Assembly: GCA_020720785.1 (NCBI GenBank)
Contig: DYOA01000014.1
Location: forward strand, 1 to 60,358
DNA from: Leptospira biflexa
GTDB lineage: Bacteria; Spirochaetota; Leptospiria; Turneriellales; DYLW01
Reading direction: 5' to 3'
DNA length: 60,358 nucleotides
A program made the translations under genes and the position numbers. The notes under the pieces are model-generated. The model had not been told where the DNA came from and ran no database searches. It saw nothing but the letters and a program-made list of their open reading frames with translations. Positions 8,853 through 17,154 of the stretch are shown here, piece after piece. Each line of letters starts with the position of its first letter. The first letter of the stretch is position 1.

Positions 8853-9290
8853 TTAAGTCCCCGGCCTCAGCACCACATTCAGTGTTTTTATTTCTCCATT
8901 ATAAACACTGGTGAGGGCTTCATAGCGGAGCTGGTTTTTGGCCGATTCTGTAATCTCGTGCTCAATATCCACATTGTTGCCGTCATTTCTCATTGTGGAC
9001 AGATAATCAATGTGCATTCGGGGTTCCACATCATGCAAATCCATACTCTTGAAAAACGGAATATGCAGGGGATCATTCACCCGTGCCGGTATGGCATTTT
9101 CTTGCACAGCCTTCTCCGAATCCAGTGCCCGGCGGAGCTGTGCTTCAAAGGAAACTTCACTGCGTTTAAAATGCGGCACATCCACATTGGCTATATTATC
9201 CGCAATGGCCTTTCTGCGCATTACGGACACATCCATGGATTTTTCCAGCATATACGCAGTATCATCCCAAAAAGTTTTGCCTGTCAGCAT
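8853..9290 (-). CDS. flgB: Flagellar basal-body rod protein FlgB
   Basis: FlgB is the first proximal rod subunit. The motif RRKAIADNIANVDVPHFKR (residues about 25-43) is the FlgB/FlgC rod signature, and the C-terminus has the ELEHEIT-like DIEHEITESAKNQLRYE helix. It is the first flagellar gene of the cluster, 48 bases after an mlaD-like gene. No convincing promoter was seen in that gap, so read-through from the lipid-transport genes is possible. Confidence 0.94.
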   Translation of the reverse strand: MLTGKTFWDDTAYMLEKSMDVSVMRRKAIADNIANVDVPHFKRSEVSFEAQLRRALDSEKAVQENAIPARVNDPLHIPFFKSMDLHDVEPRMHIDYLSTMRNDGNNVDIEHEITESAKNQLRYEALTSVYNGEIKTLNVVLRPGT

Positions 9291-9338
9291 AATCGTAATA
9301 TCGGAAAAAAAACAGAAAGGAAAAGCAATAAAATGGAA

Positions 9339-10226
9339 CTATTCCGGACAGGATTCCCGGTACACCAGCACCAGGGGATGCTCATTGATGCACTGGATAA
9401 ATTCTTTGGAATAACGCACCGCCTCATCCATATTTTTTTTGATTTTATTATCGGACAGGATTTTTCCTGCGGATCCTTTCTGCATTCGGACGGCGGCCTG
9501 CATGGAATCATAATTGGTCGCGATGGTCTCCATATTCCGGGAGATGGCCAGCAGATCTTCTCTGGAAACCCCTTTAATCACCTGGGAAGATTCTTCCAGC
9601 CGGGTCTCAATGATTTTCAGTTTGGGGCCCAGATTATCATAGTATACCTTCAGTACCCCGGAAATGTAACTCACATCCTCCCGGTTTTCCTGCATCATGG
9701 ATGCAAAAAGCACGCTCAGAAGATTCATTTTATTGCGCATGCCCGCGATGACCTCCTCTTCTGACTTGCCCTCAAACCAATAGGAAAGGGATGTGAGCAT
9801 CGCGTCGATGGAGGGAGGATCCACTCCTGTAAAAACATCGTTGTGGCCCAGCACTTTTTCACCCGGGCGGGCAGGATTCATTTCCAGATTTATATATTTC
9901 TGCCCAAACAGGGACGTGGAGAAAATGGCAAATTTGGTATCATCATTGACAGGAATTTTTCCCTGCATCTCATTTCCCAGTTTGAGTACCAGAAAAGTCT
10001 GGAGATTTTTCTGGTACATATCATGGACCTTGCCAATATTCCTGCCCCCGGATAATTTGACCGGGGAGCCAATGGTGACCCCATTGAGAAAATTGAATTT
10101 TAAATGAATCAGAAATCCATCGGAGGAGGATTTCCAGTTCACATATACATTCAGAATGACCAGGAACGCCACCAGTGAGATTACCACAGCGGTACCCGCC
10201 CAAAGGGATGCTCTGCGTTCCTCCAT
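9339..10226 (-). CDS. MlaD-like (MCE domain) protein, second copy
   Basis: This is a periplasmic substrate-binding protein of an MCE/Mla-type ABC lipid transporter. One N-terminal membrane helix (residues about 9-30) is followed by the MCE domain (LNGVTIGSPVKLSGGRNIGKV; later SLFGQKYINLEMNP). A C-terminal helical region of about 150 residues follows. At 295 residues it is longer than E. coli MlaD (183). It follows the first mlaD-like gene by four bases. Two unequal copies in tandem suggest a hetero-hexameric ring or different substrates (inference). Confidence 0.85.
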   Translation of the reverse strand: MEERRASLWAGTAVVISLVAFLVILNVYVNWKSSSDGFLIHLKFNFLNGVTIGSPVKLSGGRNIGKVHDMYQKNLQTFLVLKLGNEMQGKIPVNDDTKFAIFSTSLFGQKYINLEMNPARPGEKVLGHNDVFTGVDPPSIDAMLTSLSYWFEGKSEEEVIAGMRNKMNLLSVLFASMMQENREDVSYISGVLKVYYDNLGPKLKIIETRLEESSQVIKGVSREDLLAISRNMETIATNYDSMQAAVRMQKGSAGKILSDNKIKKNMDEAVRYSKEFIQCINEHPLVLVYRESCPE

Positions 10227-10230
10227 ATCC

Positions 10231-11124
10231 TTATTCCTCTTTATACATGATCAGATATGGCTTTTTCTTCAGCAGTTGGAACAATTCCTTTGCGTGGACC
10301 ACGGTCTCATTCACATTTGTGTAAATGGCATCATCATTCACAAATTTCCCCACCGAACCTCTACCGGTGTTGATCCGCTGGGTGATGATGGAAAGATCCC
10401 GGGAAATCATGGAAAGATTGGTGATCAGAAACTGGATGTCTTTTTTATTCTGGCGGGAAATATCGGAAAAATTCTCTGAAACAATATTCAACCGCGTCAT
10501 AAGGCTGTTCAATTGGCCGGATAATTCCTCAAAGGATTCCCTGGCCGTTTTGATGGTGAGCCGGATATCGCTTCTGTTCTCTCCTATGATTGCGTTCAGA
10601 TTGGAGATAAACATCTGGGTTTCCTTCATGATTTCCGCCAGAACCTGCCCGCCGTTTTTCCCGTCAAACCAACTGGAAAAAGCCATCATCATCTCGTCCA
10701 CGGAAGGTGGATTGATCCCTTCAATGGTTTCCCCGGGCTGGATCATGGGGTCACCGCTTTCCACAATGGGTATATTAATATTGATATACTTCTGCCCCAT
10801 CATACCGGTGGTATAAATGGAAAACTGGGTTTCTGGCCGATTAGGAATTTTATTCCGCAGATCCTCGTTCAGATATAAAGTCACATAGGTCTTCAAATCC
10901 TTCTGGTATATTTTTTCCACGTATCCCACAGGTATACCTCCGGAAATCCGCACCGGGGCACCTTCTGTCAGATTATTCAGAAATTTAAAATGAACATCAA
11001 TTTTGAAACCATCCTGACCCATCTGCCATTTGGCCAGAACCGCCAGCATAATGATAAAAATGGCCGTGGATATCACCACGAATATCCCCACAATTACCGC
11101 ATTTCTTCCCGTATGTTCCATCAT
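10231..11124 (-). CDS. mlaD: MlaD-like (MCE domain) protein, first copy
   Basis: This is a single-pass inner-membrane protein (helix at residues about 10-31) with an MCE domain: LNNLTEGAPVRISGGIPVGYV, then TGMMGQKYININIP. A helical tail runs to the end. It lies 24 bases downstream of the ABC ATPase gene mlaF, so it should be the ring subunit of the lipid transporter that exchanges phospholipids between the membranes. It shares its architecture with the following gene, pointing to a tandem duplication. Confidence 0.87.
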   Translation of the reverse strand: MMEHTGRNAVIVGIFVVISTAIFIIMLAVLAKWQMGQDGFKIDVHFKFLNNLTEGAPVRISGGIPVGYVEKIYQKDLKTYVTLYLNEDLRNKIPNRPETQFSIYTTGMMGQKYININIPIVESGDPMIQPGETIEGINPPSVDEMMMAFSSWFDGKNGGQVLAEIMKETQMFISNLNAIIGENRSDIRLTIKTARESFEELSGQLNSLMTRLNIVSENFSDISRQNKKDIQFLITNLSMISRDLSIITQRINTGRGSVGKFVNDDAIYTNVNETVVHAKELFQLLKKKPYLIMYKEE

Positions 11125-11148
11125 CTCTCCCGTTTATGATATTTTTCT

Positions 11149-11904
11149 CTACAGTATCTCCATGGGACCGTGAGCCCGGCCTTCCACAAACTGCCGTACC
11201 ACCGGATCCTGGGAATGTAAAAATTCCTCCGGAGTTCCCACCAGAACAAAACCACCATTATACAGCATGGCCACCCGGTGTGCTGTCCGGAAAACCGATT
11301 TTAAATCATGGCTGATGACAATGCTGGTCACTTTCAATTTTGCGTTCAGGGTCTTGATCATATCATCCACAGCGGATGCCAGTATGGGATCCACTCCCGT
11401 TGTGGGCTCATCGTAAAGCACAATTTCCGGATCCAGGGAAATGGCCCGGGCAAGACCCACTCTTTTCTGCATTCCGCCGGAAAGGGAGGCAGGACGCATT
11501 TCCTCCACCCCGGACAAACCAACCAGCCTTAATTTTTCCCGGACAATTTCCCGTATCTCATCTATGTTTTTATCCGTAAACCGTTTTAAGGTAAAGGCCA
11601 CATTATCAAAAACACTCAGGCTGTCAAAAAGAGCGGCCATCTGGAATAAAACCCCCATTTTTTTCCGGAGATCAGACCACTCCCTTTCATCCATTTCCAG
11701 AATATTTTTACCTTGGATGGTTATTTCTCCCTTGTCCGGTTTCATCAGACCGGTGATGTTTTTCAGCATGACAGATTTGCCTGTCCCGGATTTTCCAATT
11801 ATATAGAGTATTTCTCCCGGATAAATATCCAGCGATACTCCGTTTAAAACAACCTTGGAGCCGAATTTTTTATGGACATTTCTTATGGAGATAACCGGTT
11901 CCAT
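11149..11904 (-). CDS. mlaF: Mla-type ABC transporter ATP-binding protein
   Basis: This is the ATPase of an MCE lipid transporter. The Walker A motif (GKSGTGKSVMLKN), Q-loop (LFQMAALFDSLSVFDNV), ABC signature (LSGGMQKRVGLARA), Walker B (EIVLYDEPTTGVDP) and switch His (ISHDLKS) are all present. The start was set at the ATG overlapping the mlaE stop (TGATG); a GTG one codon earlier is also possible. The family is MlaF/TtgA-like. It acts with the permease mlaE upstream and the mlaD genes downstream. Confidence 0.93.
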   Translation of the reverse strand: MEPVISIRNVHKKFGSKVVLNGVSLDIYPGEILYIIGKSGTGKSVMLKNITGLMKPDKGEITIQGKNILEMDEREWSDLRKKMGVLFQMAALFDSLSVFDNVAFTLKRFTDKNIDEIREIVREKLRLVGLSGVEEMRPASLSGGMQKRVGLARAISLDPEIVLYDEPTTGVDPILASAVDDMIKTLNAKLKVTSIVISHDLKSVFRTAHRVAMLYNGGFVLVGTPEEFLHSQDPVVRQFVEGRAHGPMEIL

Positions 11905-12692
11905 CACATACCAAACAGTTGAAAAATATAGGTCAAAAAATAATCGGAGATAATAATCACCATAAACGAATTCACCACAGCGGCAATGGTGGCCTGACCC
12001 ACCCCCTCCGCACCACCTTTTGCCCGGAATCCGGTGAAACAGGAAATGAGGGAAATCTCCGCCCCAAAGAATACTGTTTTGGAAATTCCGGAAATCAAAT
12101 CCCGCACCTGCACCAGCCCGCGGGCATTGTCAAAATACACTTCAAAGGGAATATCCAGACTGATATAGGAAATAATCGCCCCGCCCATCACCCCCAGAAC
12201 AATGGACAAAACAGAAATAAGGGGCAGACTCATCACCCCGGCCAAAAAACGCGGCACAGAGAGATAGTGGATGGGATTGGTGGCCAGGGTACTCAGGGCG
12301 TCAATCTGTTCCGTCACCTTCATGGTTCCCACTTCCGCAGCGATGGAACTGCCCACCCGTCCGGCCAGAAGAACCGCCGTGAGCACCGGAGCCAGCTCCC
12401 GCACCATGGCCAGGGAGATTCCGCCCCCCATGTACGTGGAAATACCCTGTATCTGCTCTTCCATGGGTCCTCCCATCTGGAGTGCCATCACCATCCCCAC
12501 AAAAAAAGTGGAAACCGCCCCCACCGGAATGGACTTCACCCCAATTTCATTCATCTGGTAGATGAGAGCCCTGTAATCAAAGGGACGGGCAAATACCCAT
12601 CGGATGGTGGCGGCGGAGAAAATGGTAAACGATCCGATATTTTCCAGCATGGAAATAAAGGATTCACCGGTTTTCTGGAAAAAGGAAATCAC
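11904..12692 (-). CDS. mlaE: Mla-type ABC transporter permease
   Basis: This is an integral membrane permease of the MlaE (DUF140) family. The conserved core includes ALQMGGPMEEQI-like residues, the RELAPVLTAVLLAGRVGSSIAAEVGTMKVTEQIDAL region (here split for quotation) and VPRFLAGVMSLPLL-type helices. Length (262 residues) is usual. Its ATG lies two bases from the mtnP stop and it overlaps mlaF. The partner MlaC and MlaA proteins are not in this window. Confidence 0.94.
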   Translation of the reverse strand: MISFFQKTGESFISMLENIGSFTIFSAATIRWVFARPFDYRALIYQMNEIGVKSIPVGAVSTFFVGMVMALQMGGPMEEQIQGISTYMGGGISLAMVRELAPVLTAVLLAGRVGSSIAAEVGTMKVTEQIDALSTLATNPIHYLSVPRFLAGVMSLPLISVLSIVLGVMGGAIISYISLDIPFEVYFDNARGLVQVRDLISGISKTVFFGAEISLISCFTGFRAKGGAEGVGQATIAAVVNSFMVIIISDYFLTYIFQLFGM

Positions 12693-12693
12693 G

Positions 12694-13584
12694 TTAGGAA
12701 AAATACCCCGGTAATACCGTGGCCAGTTTTTTCACTGTTTCCGGATTCCGTTTCTCCGGGGCAGTCATGATCGCAAATCGAACAGCGTTTTTTTCCTCCG
12801 CCTTCAATGGACTTAGCTGAGTCATCATTTTTAATACCTCCAGCAGCAGCACATCCGCATACTCCTTGTTTTTTTTCACCACTTTCATGACATCATCCAC
12901 GGTCACCGATCCTTCCGATTCCCGCCAGGAATCATAGTCTGTCACCATCATCACCATCTGGTAGCAAATCTCCAGTTCCCGTGCCAATTTCGCTTCCGGA
13001 AGAACGGTCATATTGATAATTCCCGCCCCCCAGGAACGGTAAAGCCGGGATTCCGCCCGGGTGGAAAAGGGAGGCCCTTCCATGCAGACGGCAGTTTCCC
13101 CTTTATGCCAGGGAATGGATGTTTTCTTCAACGCCTCTTCCAGAATGCCGCTCATGGCTCCGCAGAACGGATCCCCAAAGGAAACATGACCCACCACCCC
13201 ATCCCCAAAATAGGTTTCTTGGCGGTGGCGGGTCCGGTCAATAATCTGGTCCGGAATCACAAAATGATTGGGTTTTAATTCTTCTTTGAGAGAACCCACG
13301 GAAGAAAACGCCAGGACATCCTCCACCCCCAGCATTTTGAGGGCAGCCATATTGGCTTTGCCTGGCACCTCCGTGGGCAACAGGAAGTGTCCCCGTCCAT
13401 GGCGGGGCAAAAAGGCCGTGAACAATTCTTTGCCACCATCCTTAAACCGGGTGATCATAATCTCATCCGATGGTTTTCCCCAGGGAGTCTCTGGAAAGAT
13501 GGTATCCACCACTTCCAGCCCGTCAAAGCCATACACCCCGGTTCCGCCAATCACCCCGAAATTAATTTGGGGAAGATTCTTCAT
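12694..13584 (-). CDS. mtnP: S-methyl-5'-thioadenosine phosphorylase
   Basis: This cytosolic phosphorylase cleaves methylthioadenosine to adenine and methylthioribose-1-phosphate in methionine salvage. Family motifs present are GVIGGTGVYGF (residues 9-19), the FLPRHGRGHFLLPTEV phosphate/ribose loop, the IDRTRHR segment and NMTVLPEAKLARE. Length (296) is close to the MTAP family. Its start overlaps the pepA stop by four bases. A purine nucleoside phosphorylase function is the main alternative. Confidence 0.9.
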   Translation of the reverse strand: MKNLPQINFGVIGGTGVYGFDGLEVVDTIFPETPWGKPSDEIMITRFKDGGKELFTAFLPRHGRGHFLLPTEVPGKANMAALKMLGVEDVLAFSSVGSLKEELKPNHFVIPDQIIDRTRHRQETYFGDGVVGHVSFGDPFCGAMSGILEEALKKTSIPWHKGETAVCMEGPPFSTRAESRLYRSWGAGIINMTVLPEAKLARELEICYQMVMMVTDYDSWRESEGSVTVDDVMKVVKKNKEYADVLLLEVLKMMTQLSPLKAEEKNAVRFAIMTAPEKRNPETVKKLATVLPGYFS

Positions 13585-15116
13585 TTTTTCCCCTTGGCCG
13601 ATATTATTTCCGCAAGCCTTGTCACCAGCCGGATGCCGTAACCGGTACCGCCTTTGGGATACACATTAAACCCTTTTTTCATAAATCCAATTCCGGCAAT
13701 ATCCAGATGGGCCCATCGGGTTGTTTTCTCCACAAACAGGGATAAAAACGCTGCCGCCGATGAGCTTCCTCCATAACGCGAGCCACTGATGTTATTATAA
13801 TCCGCAATGTCCGATTTTAATTCCTCCCGGTTCAGCCTGCCCATGGGCATGGGCCAGACCGGCTCCAGAGTATCCCTTGCGGCATCCACAATCATATCTT
13901 TCCATTCATCGGAATTGGAAAACAACCCGGCATGGTATGGGCCCAAGGCAACCACAATCGCCCCGGTAAGAGTCGCAAAATTAATCATATAATCCGGCTT
14001 GTATTTTTTTTCCGTATATGCCAGAAGATCCCCCAGAACCAGGCGGCCTTCCGCATCCGTATTCTGGACTTCAATGGTGAGCCCTTTATAGGAACGGTAC
14101 ACATCGCCGGGCTTGAAAGCGGCACCATCCGGCATGTTCTCCACCATTCCCAGGGAAGCCACCACTTTCAGCGGAAGTTTTTTCTCCGCAATGGCCACAA
14201 TCGCATGCAAAGCCAGAGCCGCCCCGGACATATCATATTTCATTTCATGCATATCAGAAGAGGGCTTAATGGATATGCCCCCGGTATCAAAGGTGACCCC
14301 CTTCCCCACCAGAGCCAGGGTGGAGGACGCCCCCGCCGGATTATATTCCAGAACTATCATCCGGGGCTCTCGTTCCGAACCCTGGGATACAGCCAGAATT
14401 CCACCGGCCTGCATTTTCTCCAGCTCTTTTTGTCCATAGACAGATATTTTAAGACCAAATTTTGCGGCCATTTCCCGTGCCCGTTTTTCCATGACAACGG
14501 GGGTGAGATAATTCCCCGGCAATGCCTGAACCTGCCGCATCCCATTTATATGGGGAACCAGAGGGGATAAATTATTTATGGCATGATTCCATTCCGTTTT
14601 ATTTCCCGCAACAAACGTCACCTCTTTTAACCGTGATTCCGGTTCTTTGGATTCTTTCCCATCCTTCCCGGATTGTGAGTCCGCTTTCCGTGGGCTTTTC
14701 AGTAATGCCACAGAATATGTCTGCATTCCGGCAGACGTGATGGCAATATTCGCAATATCCCGGACGGAAAAAATTGAGGTTAATTTCTCAGGTAGAATGA
14801 TCTGGATTTTTTCCTGGTAATTTTTCAGCCGGGAAAAAACCCGGGTAAAGGCTTCCGCCAGCCTGTCCGCATCCAGATCTTTCTCCAATCCCAGGCCCAG
14901 ATGAAATGACCCGGTGGAGAAAATCTCTTCCATGGCTTTAGCGGCAAAATGAGGATGTTCTTCCAGATATTTTTTCTTTGCGGATTCCTGCAGATATAAT
15001 TTTACGGAAAAATTTTTTTTATCTTCCGCAGATTCCACACGGAATGTCGTTTTTTTATCCGGATAAACCAGTAATTTTTTTATTTCTGTGTCCTTCGGTT
15101 CAATTTTCTTTAGCAT
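13581..15116 (-). CDS. pepA: Leucyl aminopeptidase (M17)
   Basis: This is a two-metal cytosolic aminopeptidase. The C-terminal catalytic domain has GKGVTFDTGGIS (metal Lys and Asp) and the NTDAEGRLVLGD signature with further ligands. The N-terminal domain is divergent. Length (511) matches PepA. It is the first gene of the minus-strand run down to the flagellar genes, and 142 bases separate it from the divergent ATPase gene, so the promoter for the run is probably there. Confidence 0.94.
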   Translation of the reverse strand: MLKKIEPKDTEIKKLLVYPDKKTTFRVESAEDKKNFSVKLYLQESAKKKYLEEHPHFAAKAMEEIFSTGSFHLGLGLEKDLDADRLAEAFTRVFSRLKNYQEKIQIILPEKLTSIFSVRDIANIAITSAGMQTYSVALLKSPRKADSQSGKDGKESKEPESRLKEVTFVAGNKTEWNHAINNLSPLVPHINGMRQVQALPGNYLTPVVMEKRAREMAAKFGLKISVYGQKELEKMQAGGILAVSQGSEREPRMIVLEYNPAGASSTLALVGKGVTFDTGGISIKPSSDMHEMKYDMSGAALALHAIVAIAEKKLPLKVVASLGMVENMPDGAAFKPGDVYRSYKGLTIEVQNTDAEGRLVLGDLLAYTEKKYKPDYMINFATLTGAIVVALGPYHAGLFSNSDEWKDMIVDAARDTLEPVWPMPMGRLNREELKSDIADYNNISGSRYGGSSSAAAFLSLFVEKTTRWAHLDIAGIGFMKKGFNVYPKGGTGYGIRLVTRLAEIISAKGKK

Positions 15117-15258
15117 AATTCAATCTTATTCTTCAAAACCCGCTGCCAACTTTTTTTTTATCCGGATTGGACGGTCTGGAGGCCAATTTGGTTTTTGAGT
15201 ACAAATGATTCACATAAAAAATGGATGTACAGCTACGTTTTATTTCCTTCAATGACGT

Positions 15259-16632
15259 ATGATTCAAAAAATTTCAATACGAAATTTCAAATCATGGGCT
15301 GAATTAGATCTGGATTTAGCTCCAATATCCGGCTTATTTGGCGTTAACAGTTCGGGAAAAAGTGCAATTCTGCATTTTTTACTTCTTCTAAAACAAACAA
15401 AAGAAACAACAGACAGAACCATTGTCTTGGATTTTGGAGATTCCGATAAATATGTTAATCTTGGTTCGTTTTCCGAAGTAAAGCACAAATCCAACCAGCA
15501 TAATTTTTTGTCATGGGAAATACACTGGGCCAGTGATGAAGAAATAAGTATCAGTGATCCATCGGAGAGAAAAGGAAACAATTTGTTCCATGGAAAAAAT
15601 CTTGTATTAAAAGCCACAGTACAGGAATCAGAGAAAAGGATTTTATGCACAGAAATTCAATACCGCTTGGGAAATGACATTTTTTCTTTGCAGATGGAAA
15701 AAGATGAAGAATATATACTTGATTATAGGGGAGATGGAAACAAGACTTTTTCATTCATCCGCAATCCTGGACGACCATGGAGCCTTCCCGCACCGCAGAA
15801 ATCCTACGCTTTCCCGGATCAGGCACGTACCTATTTTCAAAACTCTTCCTTCCTTGCAGATCTGGAGCTACAATACGAAAAGCTCATAGATAAAATATAC
15901 TATTTGGGGCCACTGCGTGATTACCCCAAAAGGCAATACATCTGGGGAGGAGGAAGACCCACCGATGTGGGTAGAAGGGGTGAAAGAGTTGTCGATGCCT
16001 TACTCGCCGCAGATGCAGCAAACCAGAAGCGATCTATAGGAATTGGACGCGGAAATAAGAAAAAAATCTTTTCGGAATATATTGCATACTGGTTAAAAGA
16101 ATTATCTCTCATACAGGATTTTAAGTTAGAGGCCATCAGCCAAGGAGCAGATATTTACCGGGTTAAAGTAATGACAAGTCAGTCAAATAAATACGTATTA
16201 ATCACAGATGTTGGATTTGGTATTTCACAGGTATTGCCTGTTTTAGTTCAACTCTTCTATGTTCCCGAGGGATCCATTGTGCTTTTGGAGCAACCGGAGA
16301 TTCACTTGCATCCGTCCATTCAAAGTAGTCTGGCGGACGTGATTATCAATGCAGTAAGAACGCGGAACATTCAGGTGGTTGTAGAGAGCCACAGTGAACA
16401 TCTCTTGCGAAGATTACAAAGGAGACTCGCTGAAAAAACGCTGGCACCCGAAAATATTTCGCTCTTTTTTATCAATAATCCAAATGGCGTTTCAAAATTA
16501 GATAAACTTGAATTATCAAAATACGGAGAAATTAAGAATTGGCCCCCGAATTTTTTTGGCAATGAGTTCACTGAAATCGCTGAAACCCGCAAAGCTATTC
16601 TAAATCAAAAAATTGCAGAAAATGACAAATAA
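15259..16632 (+). CDS. AAA ATPase with DUF3696 (OLD/RecF-like)
   Basis: The N-terminus is SMC/RecF-like (ISIRNFKSWAELDLDL), with a P-loop GVNSSGKS at residues 28-35. A Walker B/signature segment (VLLEQPEIHLHPS) lies near residue 340, followed by VVESHSEHLLRRL. The C-terminus carries the DUF3696 hallmark (YGEIKNWPPNFFGNEF). Such ATPases are commonly paired with nucleases, and this one overlaps a PIN-domain gene by 11 bases. The pair sits between housekeeping operons on both sides, with more AT-rich codons than its neighbours, which suggests acquisition. A role in defence or in toxin control is inferred; no activity is established here. Confidence 0.85.
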   Translation: MIQKISIRNFKSWAELDLDLAPISGLFGVNSSGKSAILHFLLLLKQTKETTDRTIVLDFGDSDKYVNLGSFSEVKHKSNQHNFLSWEIHWASDEEISISDPSERKGNNLFHGKNLVLKATVQESEKRILCTEIQYRLGNDIFSLQMEKDEEYILDYRGDGNKTFSFIRNPGRPWSLPAPQKSYAFPDQARTYFQNSSFLADLELQYEKLIDKIYYLGPLRDYPKRQYIWGGGRPTDVGRRGERVVDALLAADAANQKRSIGIGRGNKKKIFSEYIAYWLKELSLIQDFKLEAISQGADIYRVKVMTSQSNKYVLITDVGFGISQVLPVLVQLFYVPEGSIVLLEQPEIHLHPSIQSSLADVIINAVRTRNIQVVVESHSEHLLRRLQRRLAEKTLAPENISLFFINNPNGVSKLDKLELSKYGEIKNWPPNFFGNEFTEIAETRKAILNQKIAENDK

Positions 16633-17088
16633 TATAATTGATACGAATGTTTTGGTTGTTGCAAATGGAGATTCACCACGGCTTCTTTTAAATGTCAATT
16701 GCTGTCAGTTGAGAGGCTAATCGCCTCGTTTGATGAAAGAGTTCTGTTGGATAGCAATAGAGAAATAATGGACGAATACCAAAGGCACTGCAATTATTCT
16801 GGTCAGCCGGGAGCGGGTGATCTTTTCTTTAAAACATTGCACGATCACGAGTATGATATTAAAAAATGCAATCTTATCAATATCCAAAAAAACAATAAGG
16901 GGGAATATATTGATTTTCCCCAAGATTCAAATCTCGCTACCTTTGACCTAAGTGACCGGAAGTTTGTTGCCTTATCCCGAGCGTGCGATTGCGATGCTGT
17001 CATCCGTAATTCTGTGGATAGTGACTGGCTGCAATTCGCAGATGCATTGAAAAGAAACGGCATTGCTATCGATAATTTATGTAATTAG
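16622..17088 (+). pseudogene. PIN-domain nuclease partner, frameshifted
   Basis: The first frame starts at the ATG inside the ATPase stop region and reads MTNNIIDTNVLVVANGDSP, the PIN-domain opening with its metal-binding Asp. It meets a stop at 16718-16720. From about 16699 a different frame continues the protein without a break in homology: SVERLIASFDERVLLDS, then EIMDEYQRHC, GQPGAGDLFFK, DRKFVALS and DSDWLQFADAL. The later acidic PIN residues are all kept. A single missing base near 16700-16710 explains it. Either the gene is inactivated or there is a sequencing error; programmed frameshifting looks less likely because no slippery run is seen. The two parts together give about 154 residues. 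Confidence 0.75.
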
Positions 17089-17154
17089 ATGGGGACTGCA
17101 AACTATCGATAGAAAGGCACTTTCAAGCATATAATCCACATCAGAAATGATCTC

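Noticed and set aside
9291..9338. A TTCCGATATT stretch before flgB resembling a sigma-28 -10 element
   Set aside because: It is only a few bases from the start codon, leaving no room for a leader or ribosome site, and there is no TAAA at the expected distance upstream.
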